Source: Deltaproteobacteria bacterium
GTDB taxonomy: Bacteria; Bdellovibrionota; Bdellovibrionia; Bdellovibrionales; Bdellovibrionaceae
Direction: 5' to 3'
DNA: 64,000 nucleotides
Assembly: GCA_017302835.1 (NCBI GenBank)
Contig: JAFLCC010000005.1
Location: 124,001 to 188,000 of the forward strand
The notes beneath the pieces are model-generated. The model ran no database searches. It had not been told where the DNA came from and saw only the letters and a program-made list of their open reading frames with translations. A program made the translations under genes and the position numbers. Of this stretch, positions 9,760-18,499 are shown one piece after another. Every line of letters begins with the position of its first letter. The first letter of the stretch is position 1.

Positions 9760-10335
9760 ATGAAAAAATCAAACTTAAATCAAAAAGGTTTCTCGCTAGT
9801 GGAGCTGATGGTTGTTGTAGCCATTATAGGAATCTTAGCTACAATCGGTATTCCTCAATACCAAAAATTTATGGCAAAAGCTCGTCAATCGGAAGCTAAG
9901 ACTCACTTAAATGCTATATATCAAGGGGAAGCGTCCTTTTTCACAGAGTTTAATGGATATTCAACAAACTTGGGAGCAATTGGGGCTGATGCTTCGGGAA
10001 CCAATTTAAGATATAATGCGGGTTTTGATAATGATATGCCTGGTTGCACAAACCCTGTAGCCAATTCGGTTGATGGGGTGGCTGCAACTAATGATATGGT
10101 TTCAGTAGCAAATCCCCCTGGGTCTCCTGCGACCTATTTTTGGGCATTTGGAGAGCCAACTTCGGCAGTTAGTGGAACAGCTTGCAATAGTGCTGCTGGT
10201 GCTCAAGTATTTACAGCTGCAGCCTGGGGGAATCCTACAAATAATGCGGCAGCCCCCAACAATGCTGATAACAACGGTGATATTTTTACTATTAATCAAG
10301 CTAGAAACATGAATCATCGTGCAGTTGGAATGTAA
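9760..10335 (+). CDS. Type IV pilin (PilA-like)
   Basis: 191-residue major-pilin-like protein. The prepilin site is KG/FSLVELMVVVAIIGILA: cleavage after Gly10 leaves N-methyl-Phe with Glu at position +5, followed by the hydrophobic assembly helix. The C-terminal globular part is Ala/Asn-rich and has two cysteines spaced for a disulfide loop. I chose ATG 9760 because it has AAAGGG 9 bp upstream; an ATG at 9742 would extend the leader by six residues but its SD would be too close. No pilus assembly genes are nearby. In predatory Bdellovibrio, PilA is needed for prey entry; whether this copy does so is unknown. Confidence 0.9.
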   Translation: MKKSNLNQKGFSLVELMVVVAIIGILATIGIPQYQKFMAKARQSEAKTHLNAIYQGEASFFTEFNGYSTNLGAIGADASGTNLRYNAGFDNDMPGCTNPVANSVDGVAATNDMVSVANPPGSPATYFWAFGEPTSAVSGTACNSAAGAQVFTAAAWGNPTNNAAAPNNADNNGDIFTINQARNMNHRAVGM

Positions 10336-10374
10336 GTCTAAACTTACATTTGCTAATTTTTACTTTACTTCTTA

Positions 10375-10412
10375 AAACAGGCAAGCATTTGACTATGCCT
10401 GTTTAAGTTTTT
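10375..10412 (+). terminator. Rho-independent terminator after pilin gene
   Basis: AAACAGGCA (10375-10383) pairs perfectly with TGCCTGTTT (10396-10404); a T-rich tract (AAGTTTTTT) follows. It lies 40 bp after the pilin stop. Confidence 0.8.
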
Positions 10413-10430
10413 TACAAATTTATCAATAGA

Positions 10431-10676
10431 TCATTCCATGCTATTCCCATGGAGCATTTCTTTCAGGCTCAAAATATGGTGAAAAAATTGAGCCTGTTTT
10501 AGTGCCTGATCTGCCCCAAAGGGCGCTATCAAAAAGGTTTCAATGGTGTCCGATTTTTTAAATGGCATGAGCTCAAGTTTTCGTTTTATTTCTGGAATAA
10601 TAGACGTATTAATGGGGTTTTCGGAAAATTTTATCTCGCATACGGTATATGTGTACATAAAATCTCTATTCCGCAA
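10431..10676 (-). pseudogene. 3' fragment of an AAA ATPase with DUF234 nuclease-like tail
   Basis: A TAA lies directly before the first codon (a TTG), so the frame is cut off upstream. The 81 residues contain YTVCEIKFSENPI and end FFHHILSLKEML, which match the extreme C-terminus of AAA ATPases of the DUF234 type (a restriction-nuclease-like D...E-x-K core followed by a 'YFHHxLTLEDLF' end). The P-loop and helical parts are missing. The broken ATPase at 41924-42891 appears to belong to the same broad family and lacks such an ending, but there is no evidence the two were once joined. Confidence 0.6.
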
Positions 10677-10720
10677 TTAGAGTTTAATCAACTTTGTTTG
10701 CGGGATAGAGGTCTAGATTC

Positions 10721-11542
10721 TTATTTCAAACTCCAGATGGTTCTGAGGCGCGTGAGTTCGGAGCCGTTTTCTTTGTGAAATATTTGATGAAAAAAAACGA
10801 TTTCGTTTTTTTCGGAGTGAGGACTAGCTTCGATTTTTGAAATGATTTGATTGCCATGGAGAACTTCCGCCTTAAAGTTAATTTCTATCGACGTCAGATG
10901 GTGGGTTTTCCATGTTATTGTTGGTACCGCTTCCAAGGCCCATTGGGCATAGACCACATGGTTGACATGCCCGTTAACGTCTAAATCCCTAAGCATCACA
11001 GGCAGAACAAGTTCCCTAGTAAGATTCGAAACTTTTGGTAAAGGTGCAAAGTCATCAGCAATAGCACGCATAGGAGTAAAAAGATTTTCTGAAAAATGAG
11101 TGGATGCTGAGTCTTGAGTAGGGGTAGCTGTATTTTCTAGTGATTCGGTCCTTTTCAAAGGAATGGGCTTCTTGGTTTTTGTATCAATCATGGCGACGGA
11201 AATGGTGGCTTTAGCAATTATCTGATGGTCATTGGTAGAAGCTTCAAACTCCCTAAGGATAAAGAGATTTTGCAAGGTGGAAGGCCAGGTTTTGATGATG
11301 ATTTCTTTGCCAATGGGAGGCCGATTATAGATTTTTAGATGATATCTTGAAATGACCCAGGATTTTCCTTCAGTGAAGAGATCAAATACGGATAAACCCC
11401 ACTCAAAAGCATGCATCCCCGAGGCATCTTGCATGTAGTTCATGAGGGAAGAGGGTTTGGCATAACCAAAAGGATCAGCATCATAGGTGGTTACCTTGTA
11501 GGAGCCTGTATAAATTTTATTTTTTTTGATTTCCGTTTTCAT
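10721..11542 (-). CDS. Acyl-ACP thioesterase (FatA-like)
   Basis: 273 residues with two hot-dog halves. The first begins GSYKVTTYDADPFGYAKPSS; the second has RDLDVNGHVNHVVYAQWALE, carrying the Asn and His of the plant FatA/FatB active region. The enzyme hydrolyses acyl-ACP to free fatty acid in the cytosol. It lies 11 bp after lipB and is divergent from the LuxE/LuxC operon. In bioluminescent bacteria a thioesterase (LuxD) feeds free fatty acid to LuxE and LuxC, so this gene could supply the neighbouring operon; that link is inference. Confidence 0.85.
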   Translation of the reverse strand: MKTEIKKNKIYTGSYKVTTYDADPFGYAKPSSLMNYMQDASGMHAFEWGLSVFDLFTEGKSWVISRYHLKIYNRPPIGKEIIIKTWPSTLQNLFILREFEASTNDHQIIAKATISVAMIDTKTKKPIPLKRTESLENTATPTQDSASTHFSENLFTPMRAIADDFAPLPKVSNLTRELVLPVMLRDLDVNGHVNHVVYAQWALEAVPTITWKTHHLTSIEINFKAEVLHGNQIISKIEASPHSEKNEIVFFHQIFHKENGSELTRLRTIWSLK

Positions 11543-11553
11543 TTCGTCCTACT

Positions 11554-12258
11554 TTAGTCAGTCTGGTTTTTAAAATTTTTTAAAAATATTGTTTTTAATT
11601 CATTGAGTATTTTTTCTTCAGAAAGAGGTAGGTTTGTTTGCTCTTCTAAACTAGTCATGATGGACCTATTAAAACCACAGGGATTCATTCCTCTATAGGC
11701 ATGGATATCTTTATAAATGTTAATGGCGGCCCCATGATAAGTAACCCATTTCTTAACTGCGATTCCCAATGAGGCTATTTTTTGGTTGTTGATCCAAACG
11801 CCTGTTTGTTCTTTTTCTTCTAACAAATCATGCTGCAAGGACTTCCCCACGGCAGAGAGGTGATACAGCGCTAAAAATTCAATAATTGAGTTTTCTAGGA
11901 CGCGTAAAAAAGCGACCACATCTTGGGTTGGTATGGCTGTTCTTTTGGTTTTTAAACTGAGCAGGGGATAGATAACTAATTGGCTAGGGCCATGGTAGGT
12001 GGCTCGGCCCCCACGGCTTACTTCGATGGTTTCCCCGTCCCAGGCAAAGACATCCCCAGGTTTGGTCGAGCGGCCTAAGGTAACGATTTCTGGATGCTTG
12101 CAGAATATAATGAAACTTGTATCAGGATTTTGACTTATAGATTCAACCCTTTCGAGTTGTTTAGTTAAGCTTTCTTGATAGTCTATAGTTCCCCAGTTTT
12201 CAAATTGGATATGTGAAGATTTATTCATCAATTTGGGTAAAAAAGTATCCTCGATCAT
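11554..12258 (-). CDS. lipB: Octanoyltransferase LipB
   Basis: 234 residues. It moves octanoyl from ACP to the lipoyl domains of 2-oxoacid dehydrogenases and the glycine cleavage H protein. Signature seen: SRGGRATYHGPSQLVIYPL, the KIASLGIAV segment with the conserved Lys, YHGAAINI, and the catalytic Cys in MNPCGF. A second in-frame ATG lies ten codons in; neither has a clear ribosome site. It forms a two-gene unit with the acyl-ACP thioesterase. Both use acyl-ACP, which may explain their pairing. No lipA is in the window. Confidence 0.93.
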   Translation of the reverse strand: MIEDTFLPKLMNKSSHIQFENWGTIDYQESLTKQLERVESISQNPDTSFIIFCKHPEIVTLGRSTKPGDVFAWDGETIEVSRGGRATYHGPSQLVIYPLLSLKTKRTAIPTQDVVAFLRVLENSIIEFLALYHLSAVGKSLQHDLLEEKEQTGVWINNQKIASLGIAVKKWVTYHGAAINIYKDIHAYRGMNPCGFNRSIMTSLEEQTNLPLSEEKILNELKTIFLKNFKNQTD

Positions 12259-12328
12259 AAGTATTTGTAGTCAAAATTTCAGTATTTGTAAATATATGAA
12301 AATAATACTGTGCAAATGAAAGACAATA

Positions 12329-12334
12329 TATAAT
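12329..12334 (+). promoter_or_regulatory. Candidate -10 box of the MFS/LuxE/LuxC operon
   Basis: A perfect TATAAT 27 bp before the MFS start in the 103-bp divergent spacer between lipB and the operon. No good -35 at 16-18 bp was found, so an activator or a different sigma factor may be involved. Confidence 0.3.
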
Positions 12335-12361
12335 CATTGCTAATTCGGGTAGTTTCGTAAG

Positions 12362-13576
12362 ATGGCAAAAAAGCAATTTGAATGGCTCATGATTATGAGT
12401 CAACTCCTAGCGCAGTTATCAGACAGAATGACGAGTCTGGGATTGATTTGGTTTATTACCACTCAGTACGGAGAAGGGTGGTTAACCTGGTATCTGGTCG
12501 TTGGAGGACTCCCTCATTTACTTTTAGCCGGTTTTTCAGGGCGTTGGATCCAAAAAATAGGAGCTTTAAGGACCATTGTCCTTTCTGATTTTTGGAGGGC
12601 TATTTTATTTGGAGTGAGTGCCTATTTTTTTTCAGAAACTCCATCTACAACTAGTTTGTATCTGATTATTTCTATTATTTTCACGGCAAATATCTTTTCA
12701 GCATTTTTTAATCCAGCCATTTTGACCTTGCCGATAGAACTAGAGGAAGAAGATCAGATTCAAAGGTTAACGGCAAGGTTGACAACAATTACTTCTTTGA
12801 CGACCATGATAGGTCCTATTTTTGGACTCATTTGTTTTAATCGATTTGGAATCAAAGGTTTATTTTTCACTTCATTTTTATCTTATTTGATTTCAGGTGG
12901 CTGTGCTTTTCGGTTAACAAAGTTTTTTAAATCCAATGAAAAAGAAAAAAACAAGATTTCTTCGAAAACTATCTCTTTAAAGCCTGTCTCCTTGATGGCG
13001 AGCTTAAGAAAAAACAAACTGATTGCGACCATGCTTTGGGTATTTTTATTTATGAATTTATTTTTAAGCCCTCTTCAGGTTTTGTTACCTGTGATGGCTA
13101 AAAATATTTTTAATAATTCTTTTAACTCATTGGCTTATATGGAAGTTGTTTTTGGAACGGGAATTGTACTTGGCGGTATCCTACTGAGTCTTTTTACCAT
13201 AAAGAAAAAAGAGTTACTATGGGTCTGGGGCTTGTTACTATTCTTTTCTTCGAGTTATGTGCTTTTCAATTTTCAAGATAAATTAATATTGAATTTATTT
13301 TTTTTGCTGATGATGGGTGTCAGCTTAGGTCTGGTGAATGTATTGATTATTCATTTATTTCAGGAGAGACCTTTGCCAGAGGATGTTCCTAATGTCATGA
13401 GCTTAACCAATTTGATCAGCACGGCCAGTGTGCCATTTTCCTTAACCATGTTGGCTTTTCTTCAAACCTATATACGTGTTGAAAAGTTGGGAATCTTAAG
13501 TTCCGTGGGTCTTATGGTGATGGTCTTGCTTGCTTACTTTCCATTTCAAAAATGGGGAAAGGATGTTTTTAAATGA
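12362..13576 (+). CDS. MFS transporter (EntS/MFS_3-like exporter)
   Basis: 404 residues with about 11-12 hydrophobic segments. The N-terminus (LLAQLSDRMTSLGLIWFITT) and the GRWIQKIGALRTIVLSDFWRA loop between helices 2 and 3 are typical of MFS proteins related to the enterobactin exporter EntS. It is the first gene of a run of five that overlap or nearly abut (its TGA overlaps the next ATG). As an exporter-type family heading an acyl-activating operon, it may export the operon's product; the substrate is not known. Confidence 0.85.
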   Translation: MAKKQFEWLMIMSQLLAQLSDRMTSLGLIWFITTQYGEGWLTWYLVVGGLPHLLLAGFSGRWIQKIGALRTIVLSDFWRAILFGVSAYFFSETPSTTSLYLIISIIFTANIFSAFFNPAILTLPIELEEEDQIQRLTARLTTITSLTTMIGPIFGLICFNRFGIKGLFFTSFLSYLISGGCAFRLTKFFKSNEKEKNKISSKTISLKPVSLMASLRKNKLIATMLWVFLFMNLFLSPLQVLLPVMAKNIFNNSFNSLAYMEVVFGTGIVLGGILLSLFTIKKKELLWVWGLLLFFSSSYVLFNFQDKLILNLFFLLMMGVSLGLVNVLIIHLFQERPLPEDVPNVMSLTNLISTASVPFSLTMLAFLQTYIRVEKLGILSSVGLMVMVLLAYFPFQKWGKDVFK

Positions 13577-13614
13577 AAAAAGGCGATTCAATCATGAAAA
13601 AAGGCGATTCAATA
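13573..13614 (+). repeat. 21-bp exact tandem duplication at a start codon
   Basis: ATGAAAAAAGGCGATTCAAT plus one C occurs at 13573-13593, and its first 20 bases recur at 13594-13613. The result is a duplicated M-K-K-G-D-S-I at the N-terminus of the GNAT protein. The first ATG overlaps the TGA of the MFS gene; the second gives an alternative start 18 bp beyond that stop. Confidence 0.9.
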
Positions 13615-14769
13615 CTTCTCAGTGAGGACTTGCGAATGAGATCAGCGGAAGTAGGAGACATTCAAAATTTACTCACGCTGTATTTTACCATTTATGGTGG
13701 AAATTACCCTTTAACTTTGGGCACAGATCGTAAGGTGATGAAGGAAATTTTGTTAAACGATAACAACCTGTGGTTGGTTATTTTTGATGAAAAAAATCAT
13801 CTCCTATGTGGATCTGCTGTATTTGAAGTGGATCCTCAGTACCGAATTGCTAGGGCCGAAGGCATTGTCGTCCATCCAGATTATCAAAATAAAGGCCTGG
13901 CCTCAAAGATGATTAACTATGGATCTGATTTATTACTTGAACATCAAAAATTAGTAAACTCCATTTATGCGACGACAAGAACTTTGAGTGTGGGACCGCA
14001 GTTGGCATTTATTAAAAATAATTATATTCCATTAGGAATTTTTCCAAATGCTCATCGCTTATCTAATTACGAGACTCTCACCTTGATGGCAAAACATAAT
14101 CCCGAAGTTTTAAAAAAAAGAATTCCGGTTGAAGAAGCTCCTGAGTTACTGGGACCTATTTTTTCTGCGGTCGATAAATTTATTCCCTCAATGCATAAAG
14201 CACCGAAACTTTTAAAAATGGTTCGTCCTAAACCTTCAGGAGAGTATTTGGAATTCGAAATTATCCACGCTCCAGAATATGTAAAAAGAAAGTTTAGCTC
14301 TCAATTCACAGATCCCTTTGATCAATTTTTTCCCTTTCACACACCTAATTTGTTATTAAGTGCCAAAAATGGCGAAGTAGATATATATGGATACTTAAGT
14401 GAATCCGATGGCTATTGTGCCTTAATCACAGCGACAGAACCCTTTTACACCATGGCGGGAAGGCTTCGCCCCTTAATGCAGCAGTTGCATGATTTTGGTG
14501 TTTCTTATATTGAAATTTTAATGGCCATGGACAGCATTTTATCCCTAGAGACATTGCTGGATTTAAATTTTCTACCTTCTGCCATTTATCCTGCGATGCT
14601 GGAGTACAAGGATCAATTTATGGATTTAGTGTTACTTTCTAGATCCATGGAACCATTGAATTTTCGAGGGATACAAATTGAAAAATCTTTTAAACCCTAT
14701 ATCGACCAGTACATTCAATTATGGAAAAAAATGCATTTAGAAGTTTTGGGGGTTTTCAGTGAAAAATAG
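13573..14769 (+). CDS. GNAT-family acetyltransferase, two-part
   Basis: 398 residues. Residues about 15-165 form a GNAT N-acyltransferase domain; RAEGIVVHPDYQNKGLASKM is motif A with the acyl-CoA-binding loop. Residues about 180-398 are not recognisable by eye and may be a second, degenerate GNAT-like lobe. The start overlaps the MFS stop (ATGA), so translation is probably coupled; because of the tandem duplication the true start could be 13573 or 13594. Within this operon it might acylate or acetylate an amine in the product. Substrate unknown. Confidence 0.75.
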   Translation: MKKGDSIMKKGDSILLSEDLRMRSAEVGDIQNLLTLYFTIYGGNYPLTLGTDRKVMKEILLNDNNLWLVIFDEKNHLLCGSAVFEVDPQYRIARAEGIVVHPDYQNKGLASKMINYGSDLLLEHQKLVNSIYATTRTLSVGPQLAFIKNNYIPLGIFPNAHRLSNYETLTLMAKHNPEVLKKRIPVEEAPELLGPIFSAVDKFIPSMHKAPKLLKMVRPKPSGEYLEFEIIHAPEYVKRKFSSQFTDPFDQFFPFHTPNLLLSAKNGEVDIYGYLSESDGYCALITATEPFYTMAGRLRPLMQQLHDFGVSYIEILMAMDSILSLETLLDLNFLPSAIYPAMLEYKDQFMDLVLLSRSMEPLNFRGIQIEKSFKPYIDQYIQLWKKMHLEVLGVFSEK

Positions 14770-15949
14770 TTTAACAGAAAAGAACTCAGCAAAAAAGCCA
14801 GACCTTTTTCCACCAGATAGGGAACAATTAAAGAAAGTGTTTCAAATCTGCACTCAAGAAAATCCATATCAAGATAACCAGAATGAGGGTTTAGAATTTG
14901 TTTTAGCAATGAAAGAAGTTTTTTCTTGGCATTATGATCGTTCGTCTTTTTTTAAAGAATTTTTACAACAAAATAATTTTGACATCAAAGCATGGGATGG
15001 CTCCTTGGAAAAAATTCCTTTTATTCCAGCTGATTTTTTTAAATTTCATGAAGTGAAGTCGATTGAAGAAGATGAGGTTTTTTTACACCTGACTTCTTCT
15101 GGTACCACAGGACAAAAATCTCAGATCTTCTTTGATAAATGGAGTTTGGAATCGGCACAACAAATGGTGAAATTTATCTTTCAATACTACGGGTGGGTAA
15201 CTGAAGAAAAGGCAAACTACTTGCTTTACAGCTATCAAACCGAAGCAGATTCAAAGTTAGGAACGGCCTATACCGATAACTTTTTGACTCAATTTGCACC
15301 TGTCAATTCTATAGAATACGCTTTGAAATGGAATGGCAAGAACGGTCATGATTTTGATTTATATGGCTGTATCAGGGCCTTGCAAAAATTTGCTTATGAA
15401 GGTTTGCCCGTTAGGATATTGGGATTTCCGTCCTTTTTTTATTTTACGATTCAAAGAATGAGGGACTTGCAAATGAAACCCCTTAAGCTTTCTCCGCAGT
15501 CCTTGGTATTTTTGGGTGGTGGATGGAAAGGCTTTGCAGATAAGGCCATTGATAAAACTGAGTTCTATAAAATGGTAGAAGATCAACTCGGTATTCCCAA
15601 TGAAAGATTAAGAGATGGCTTTGGCAGTGTCGAACACTGCATTCCCTATATAGAATGTAAGAATCATCATTTCCATGTGCCGATCTATTCGAGAGTCTTA
15701 ATTAGGGATTTGTATCATTTAAAAAATGTTGGTTACAACCAAGAAGGATTTCTGCAATTTATTTCTCCTTATATCACTTCGGTTCCTGCTAATTCTGTTT
15801 TGATGGGAGATTTAGCAATTCTTCATAAAGGATCGGACTGTGATTGTGGGTTAAATACGGATTGGTTCGAGATATTGGGTCGAGCCGGGTTGACCAAAAA
15901 TAAAAGTTGCGCCATCGCGGCTGCAGAACTATTAAGAGGTTTTATATGA
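14759..15949 (+). CDS. LuxE-like acyl-protein synthetase
   Basis: 396 residues, GTG start at 14759 overlapping the upstream gene by 11 bp. The adenylation loop LTSSGTTGQKSQIFFD (about residue 115) and the overall length fit LuxE, which activates a free fatty acid as acyl-AMP and passes it to a cysteine before handing it to LuxC. A late cysteine (Cys384, in KNKSCAIAA) sits where LuxE carries its acylated Cys; a CDCG motif lies shortly before. The next gene is LuxC-like, as expected for a fatty-acid reductase pair. No luxA or luxB is visible. Confidence 0.82.
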   Translation: MKNSLTEKNSAKKPDLFPPDREQLKKVFQICTQENPYQDNQNEGLEFVLAMKEVFSWHYDRSSFFKEFLQQNNFDIKAWDGSLEKIPFIPADFFKFHEVKSIEEDEVFLHLTSSGTTGQKSQIFFDKWSLESAQQMVKFIFQYYGWVTEEKANYLLYSYQTEADSKLGTAYTDNFLTQFAPVNSIEYALKWNGKNGHDFDLYGCIRALQKFAYEGLPVRILGFPSFFYFTIQRMRDLQMKPLKLSPQSLVFLGGGWKGFADKAIDKTEFYKMVEDQLGIPNERLRDGFGSVEHCIPYIECKNHHFHVPIYSRVLIRDLYHLKNVGYNQEGFLQFISPYITSVPANSVLMGDLAILHKGSDCDCGLNTDWFEILGRAGLTKNKSCAIAAAELLRGFI

Positions 15950-18492
15950 ATCAACTAAAACAACTGAAACAATTGAATCCACATTGGTGGCAAGGAGAAT
16001 GGATTGATAATGAAGACTTATTTCAGAATAAATTAACAACACTGAATAAATCAGTTTATGAAGGTCTAAATTCTGATTTTGACATTGAAACGTTTTATCA
16101 TTGCTGTGATCGCTTTTCTAAAGATTTATTGCAAAATCATTTGATGAGAGAAAAACTGTTGAATATTTTGGTGTCCTCAGGAGAGTCTTCAGAAACCGAA
16201 GCCCTCGGTGTTTTGTCTGGAATCAGCGACTTTTTAAAAGAAAGTGAATTAAGGATTAAAATGTCCCGCGAGGTAGGCCGGGATGATCCCTTTTTGTCCA
16301 CACGAGTTCCCCAGGAAAATGATGTTTTTGAATCCTATAGCCCATTAGGGTTTTTGGTTCAGATTTTACCTTCCAATGATTCCGCTCTTCCTGTGCTGAG
16401 TGCTTTTGAAGGATTACTCACTGGAAATGTTAATTTATTAAAATTGAGCCAACATTCCAGTCAGTTTACTTCCACCTTGTTTGATTTCTTTTTCGCTAAC
16501 GAATTAGCAGTCATTTTTAAAAAGAGATTGATCATCCTTAAAATTTCTTCCCAAGAAAAAGAGAGAATGCAGAAAATATTTAGCGAGGCTGACGGGGTTG
16601 TGGCTTGGGGAGGTGAAGAAGCCATTGCTGAAATCAAATCACTTTGTTCCTCTAAAGTGAGATTTATAGAGTGGGGTCATCGGATTTCTTTTTCTTATAT
16701 TAGCAGTCAATCTAAATTGAATCCTTCATTTATTCCGGATTTGGTAAAAGATATTTTAATCTACAGCCAACAAGCTTGCTCAAGCCCTCAGTGTGTCTAT
16801 GTGGAAAATGCGAGTTTTGTTGAGCTTCAGGAAATAGGTTTGAAAATAAGCGAAGAAATGGGCCAAGTTGCCGGCAATTATAGATTGTTAATCCCTTCTG
16901 CCATGGAATCTGCCGAAATTCAGAAAACGTCTTTGGTCGTCGAGACCGAACAAGCATTAAAATCTGAATGGGCCAAGGTGATCAGAGATGAAAAAGATCG
17001 ATGGAGAGTGTTGGTGGACATGCGGCCAGCACTTAGAGCCTCACCTTTATTTCGAACGGTTTGGCTGAAACCCATTTCAAGATCTCAATTATGGGAAGTG
17101 TTTCGACCTTTGCGATCCTACTTGCAAACCGTTGGGCTAAAATGTGAACTGAGTGAACTCAAAGAGCTTTCTCAAGGACTTTATCAGGCGGGAGTGAATC
17201 GGATTAGGCCCCTGGGAGATATGCATGGAAGCTATATGGGGGAGCCCCATGATGGTTATGCGGCCCTCTTGAGGTACATGAAAAAAACAAGTCTGAAGAG
17301 TGATTTGGTTCAGTTAAAAACCTATGGGACATTAAGTGATTTAGAGCGAAATGAAATTAAGTTTTCCTATCTTCCTGAAAGACTCATGACAAAGATGGAT
17401 TTTCAACAACAGAAAATTCCATCTGGAACTGAATTATTTTTTAAAAGTGGAGGAAGTAGTGGTGAACCTAAAATTTCTTATTTTACTTATCACGATTACC
17501 ACAGACAAATGGATTTGGCAGCTAAAGGGCTTTTAGCTGCAGGTTTAGTTCCACTAAAAGATAAATGTATCAATTTGTTTTTTGGTGGAGGTCTATATGG
17601 AGGTTTTTTAAGTTTTTATACAATTTTAGAAAAGCTTCAAGCGGTTCAATTTCCTATGTCGGCCCATATGGATTTTAAGTTTGTTGGGGAAGTAATTGTT
17701 AAAAATAAAATTAATGTTTTGCTGGGAATGCCATCCTATTTGATGTTGCTTTTTGAGGCCAATAAAGAATTATTTAAAACCAATCAAGTAATAGAAAAAA
17801 TATATTTCGGTGGAGAGCATTTATCCGAGCTTCAGAAGAAACATTGGCAGGAAGAATTTGGTGTGAAAACGTTCTTATCGGCAAGTTATGGAAGTGTGGA
17901 TATGGGTCCCTTGGGCTACCAGTGTGCTTCTTCAGGTCCACGCATTCATCATTTACATCAAAGCCTTCATTTTTTAGAAATTTATAAATTGGATAAAGAG
18001 GAGCCTGTTGAAAAAGGAGAAGTGGGAAGGCTCGTATTTTCCACCTTGGGCAGAGAAGGTCAAACGCTCCTACGTTATGATATCGGGGATGTTGGAAAAT
18101 GGATTGACGAGGAATGTCCTTGTGGAAGAAAATCGCCTCGTTTTGAACTTTTAGGTAGGTCCGGTGATATTTTTAGAGCCTCGAGCTGTTTTTATAGTTT
18201 TAGCAAGTTCCAACAAATTTTGGCGGATCATTTAAACTATGATCAGGAATTCCAGATCCTTATTGATAATCAATGTGGTTTAGATAGATTGACTTGTAAA
18301 ATAAATAAAAAAAGTCAGCTAGAGCAAGATCAAGTACTTTCCATGCTTATTAGAAACTATAAAGATTTACAAGAGACAGTTCAGGAAGAAAAAACAATGC
18401 TTCTCGATTTTTCGTTTGTAGACTCAGCTGATTTTTTAAAATCATCAGCCAGTGGAAAATTACTGCATGTGATTGATCAGCGGGTAAGGTGA
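15946..18492 (+). CDS. LuxC-type acyl-CoA reductase fused to a CapK/LuxE-like ligase
   Basis: 848 residues; ATG 15946 overlaps the LuxE stop (ATGA). Residues about 1-450 are a LuxC-like NADPH-dependent acyl reductase: ESYSPLGFLVQILPSNDS, the glycine-rich VVAWGGEEAI, and the likely catalytic Cys278 in SQQACSSPQC. Residues about 480-848 are an adenylate-forming domain of the CapK/phenylacetate-CoA-ligase type, with FFKSGGSSGEPKISY, FGGEHLSELQ, RYDIGDVG and a CPCGRKSPRFELLGR zinc/hinge motif. LuxC is normally a separate protein, so the fusion is unusual. It could activate and reduce an acyl group in one chain. Product unknown. Confidence 0.82.
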   Translation: MNQLKQLKQLNPHWWQGEWIDNEDLFQNKLTTLNKSVYEGLNSDFDIETFYHCCDRFSKDLLQNHLMREKLLNILVSSGESSETEALGVLSGISDFLKESELRIKMSREVGRDDPFLSTRVPQENDVFESYSPLGFLVQILPSNDSALPVLSAFEGLLTGNVNLLKLSQHSSQFTSTLFDFFFANELAVIFKKRLIILKISSQEKERMQKIFSEADGVVAWGGEEAIAEIKSLCSSKVRFIEWGHRISFSYISSQSKLNPSFIPDLVKDILIYSQQACSSPQCVYVENASFVELQEIGLKISEEMGQVAGNYRLLIPSAMESAEIQKTSLVVETEQALKSEWAKVIRDEKDRWRVLVDMRPALRASPLFRTVWLKPISRSQLWEVFRPLRSYLQTVGLKCELSELKELSQGLYQAGVNRIRPLGDMHGSYMGEPHDGYAALLRYMKKTSLKSDLVQLKTYGTLSDLERNEIKFSYLPERLMTKMDFQQQKIPSGTELFFKSGGSSGEPKISYFTYHDYHRQMDLAAKGLLAAGLVPLKDKCINLFFGGGLYGGFLSFYTILEKLQAVQFPMSAHMDFKFVGEVIVKNKINVLLGMPSYLMLLFEANKELFKTNQVIEKIYFGGEHLSELQKKHWQEEFGVKTFLSASYGSVDMGPLGYQCASSGPRIHHLHQSLHFLEIYKLDKEEPVEKGEVGRLVFSTLGREGQTLLRYDIGDVGKWIDEECPCGRKSPRFELLGRSGDIFRASSCFYSFSKFQQILADHLNYDQEFQILIDNQCGLDRLTCKINKKSQLEQDQVLSMLIRNYKDLQETVQEEKTMLLDFSFVDSADFLKSSASGKLLHVIDQRVR

Positions 18493-18499
18493 GGAGCCT

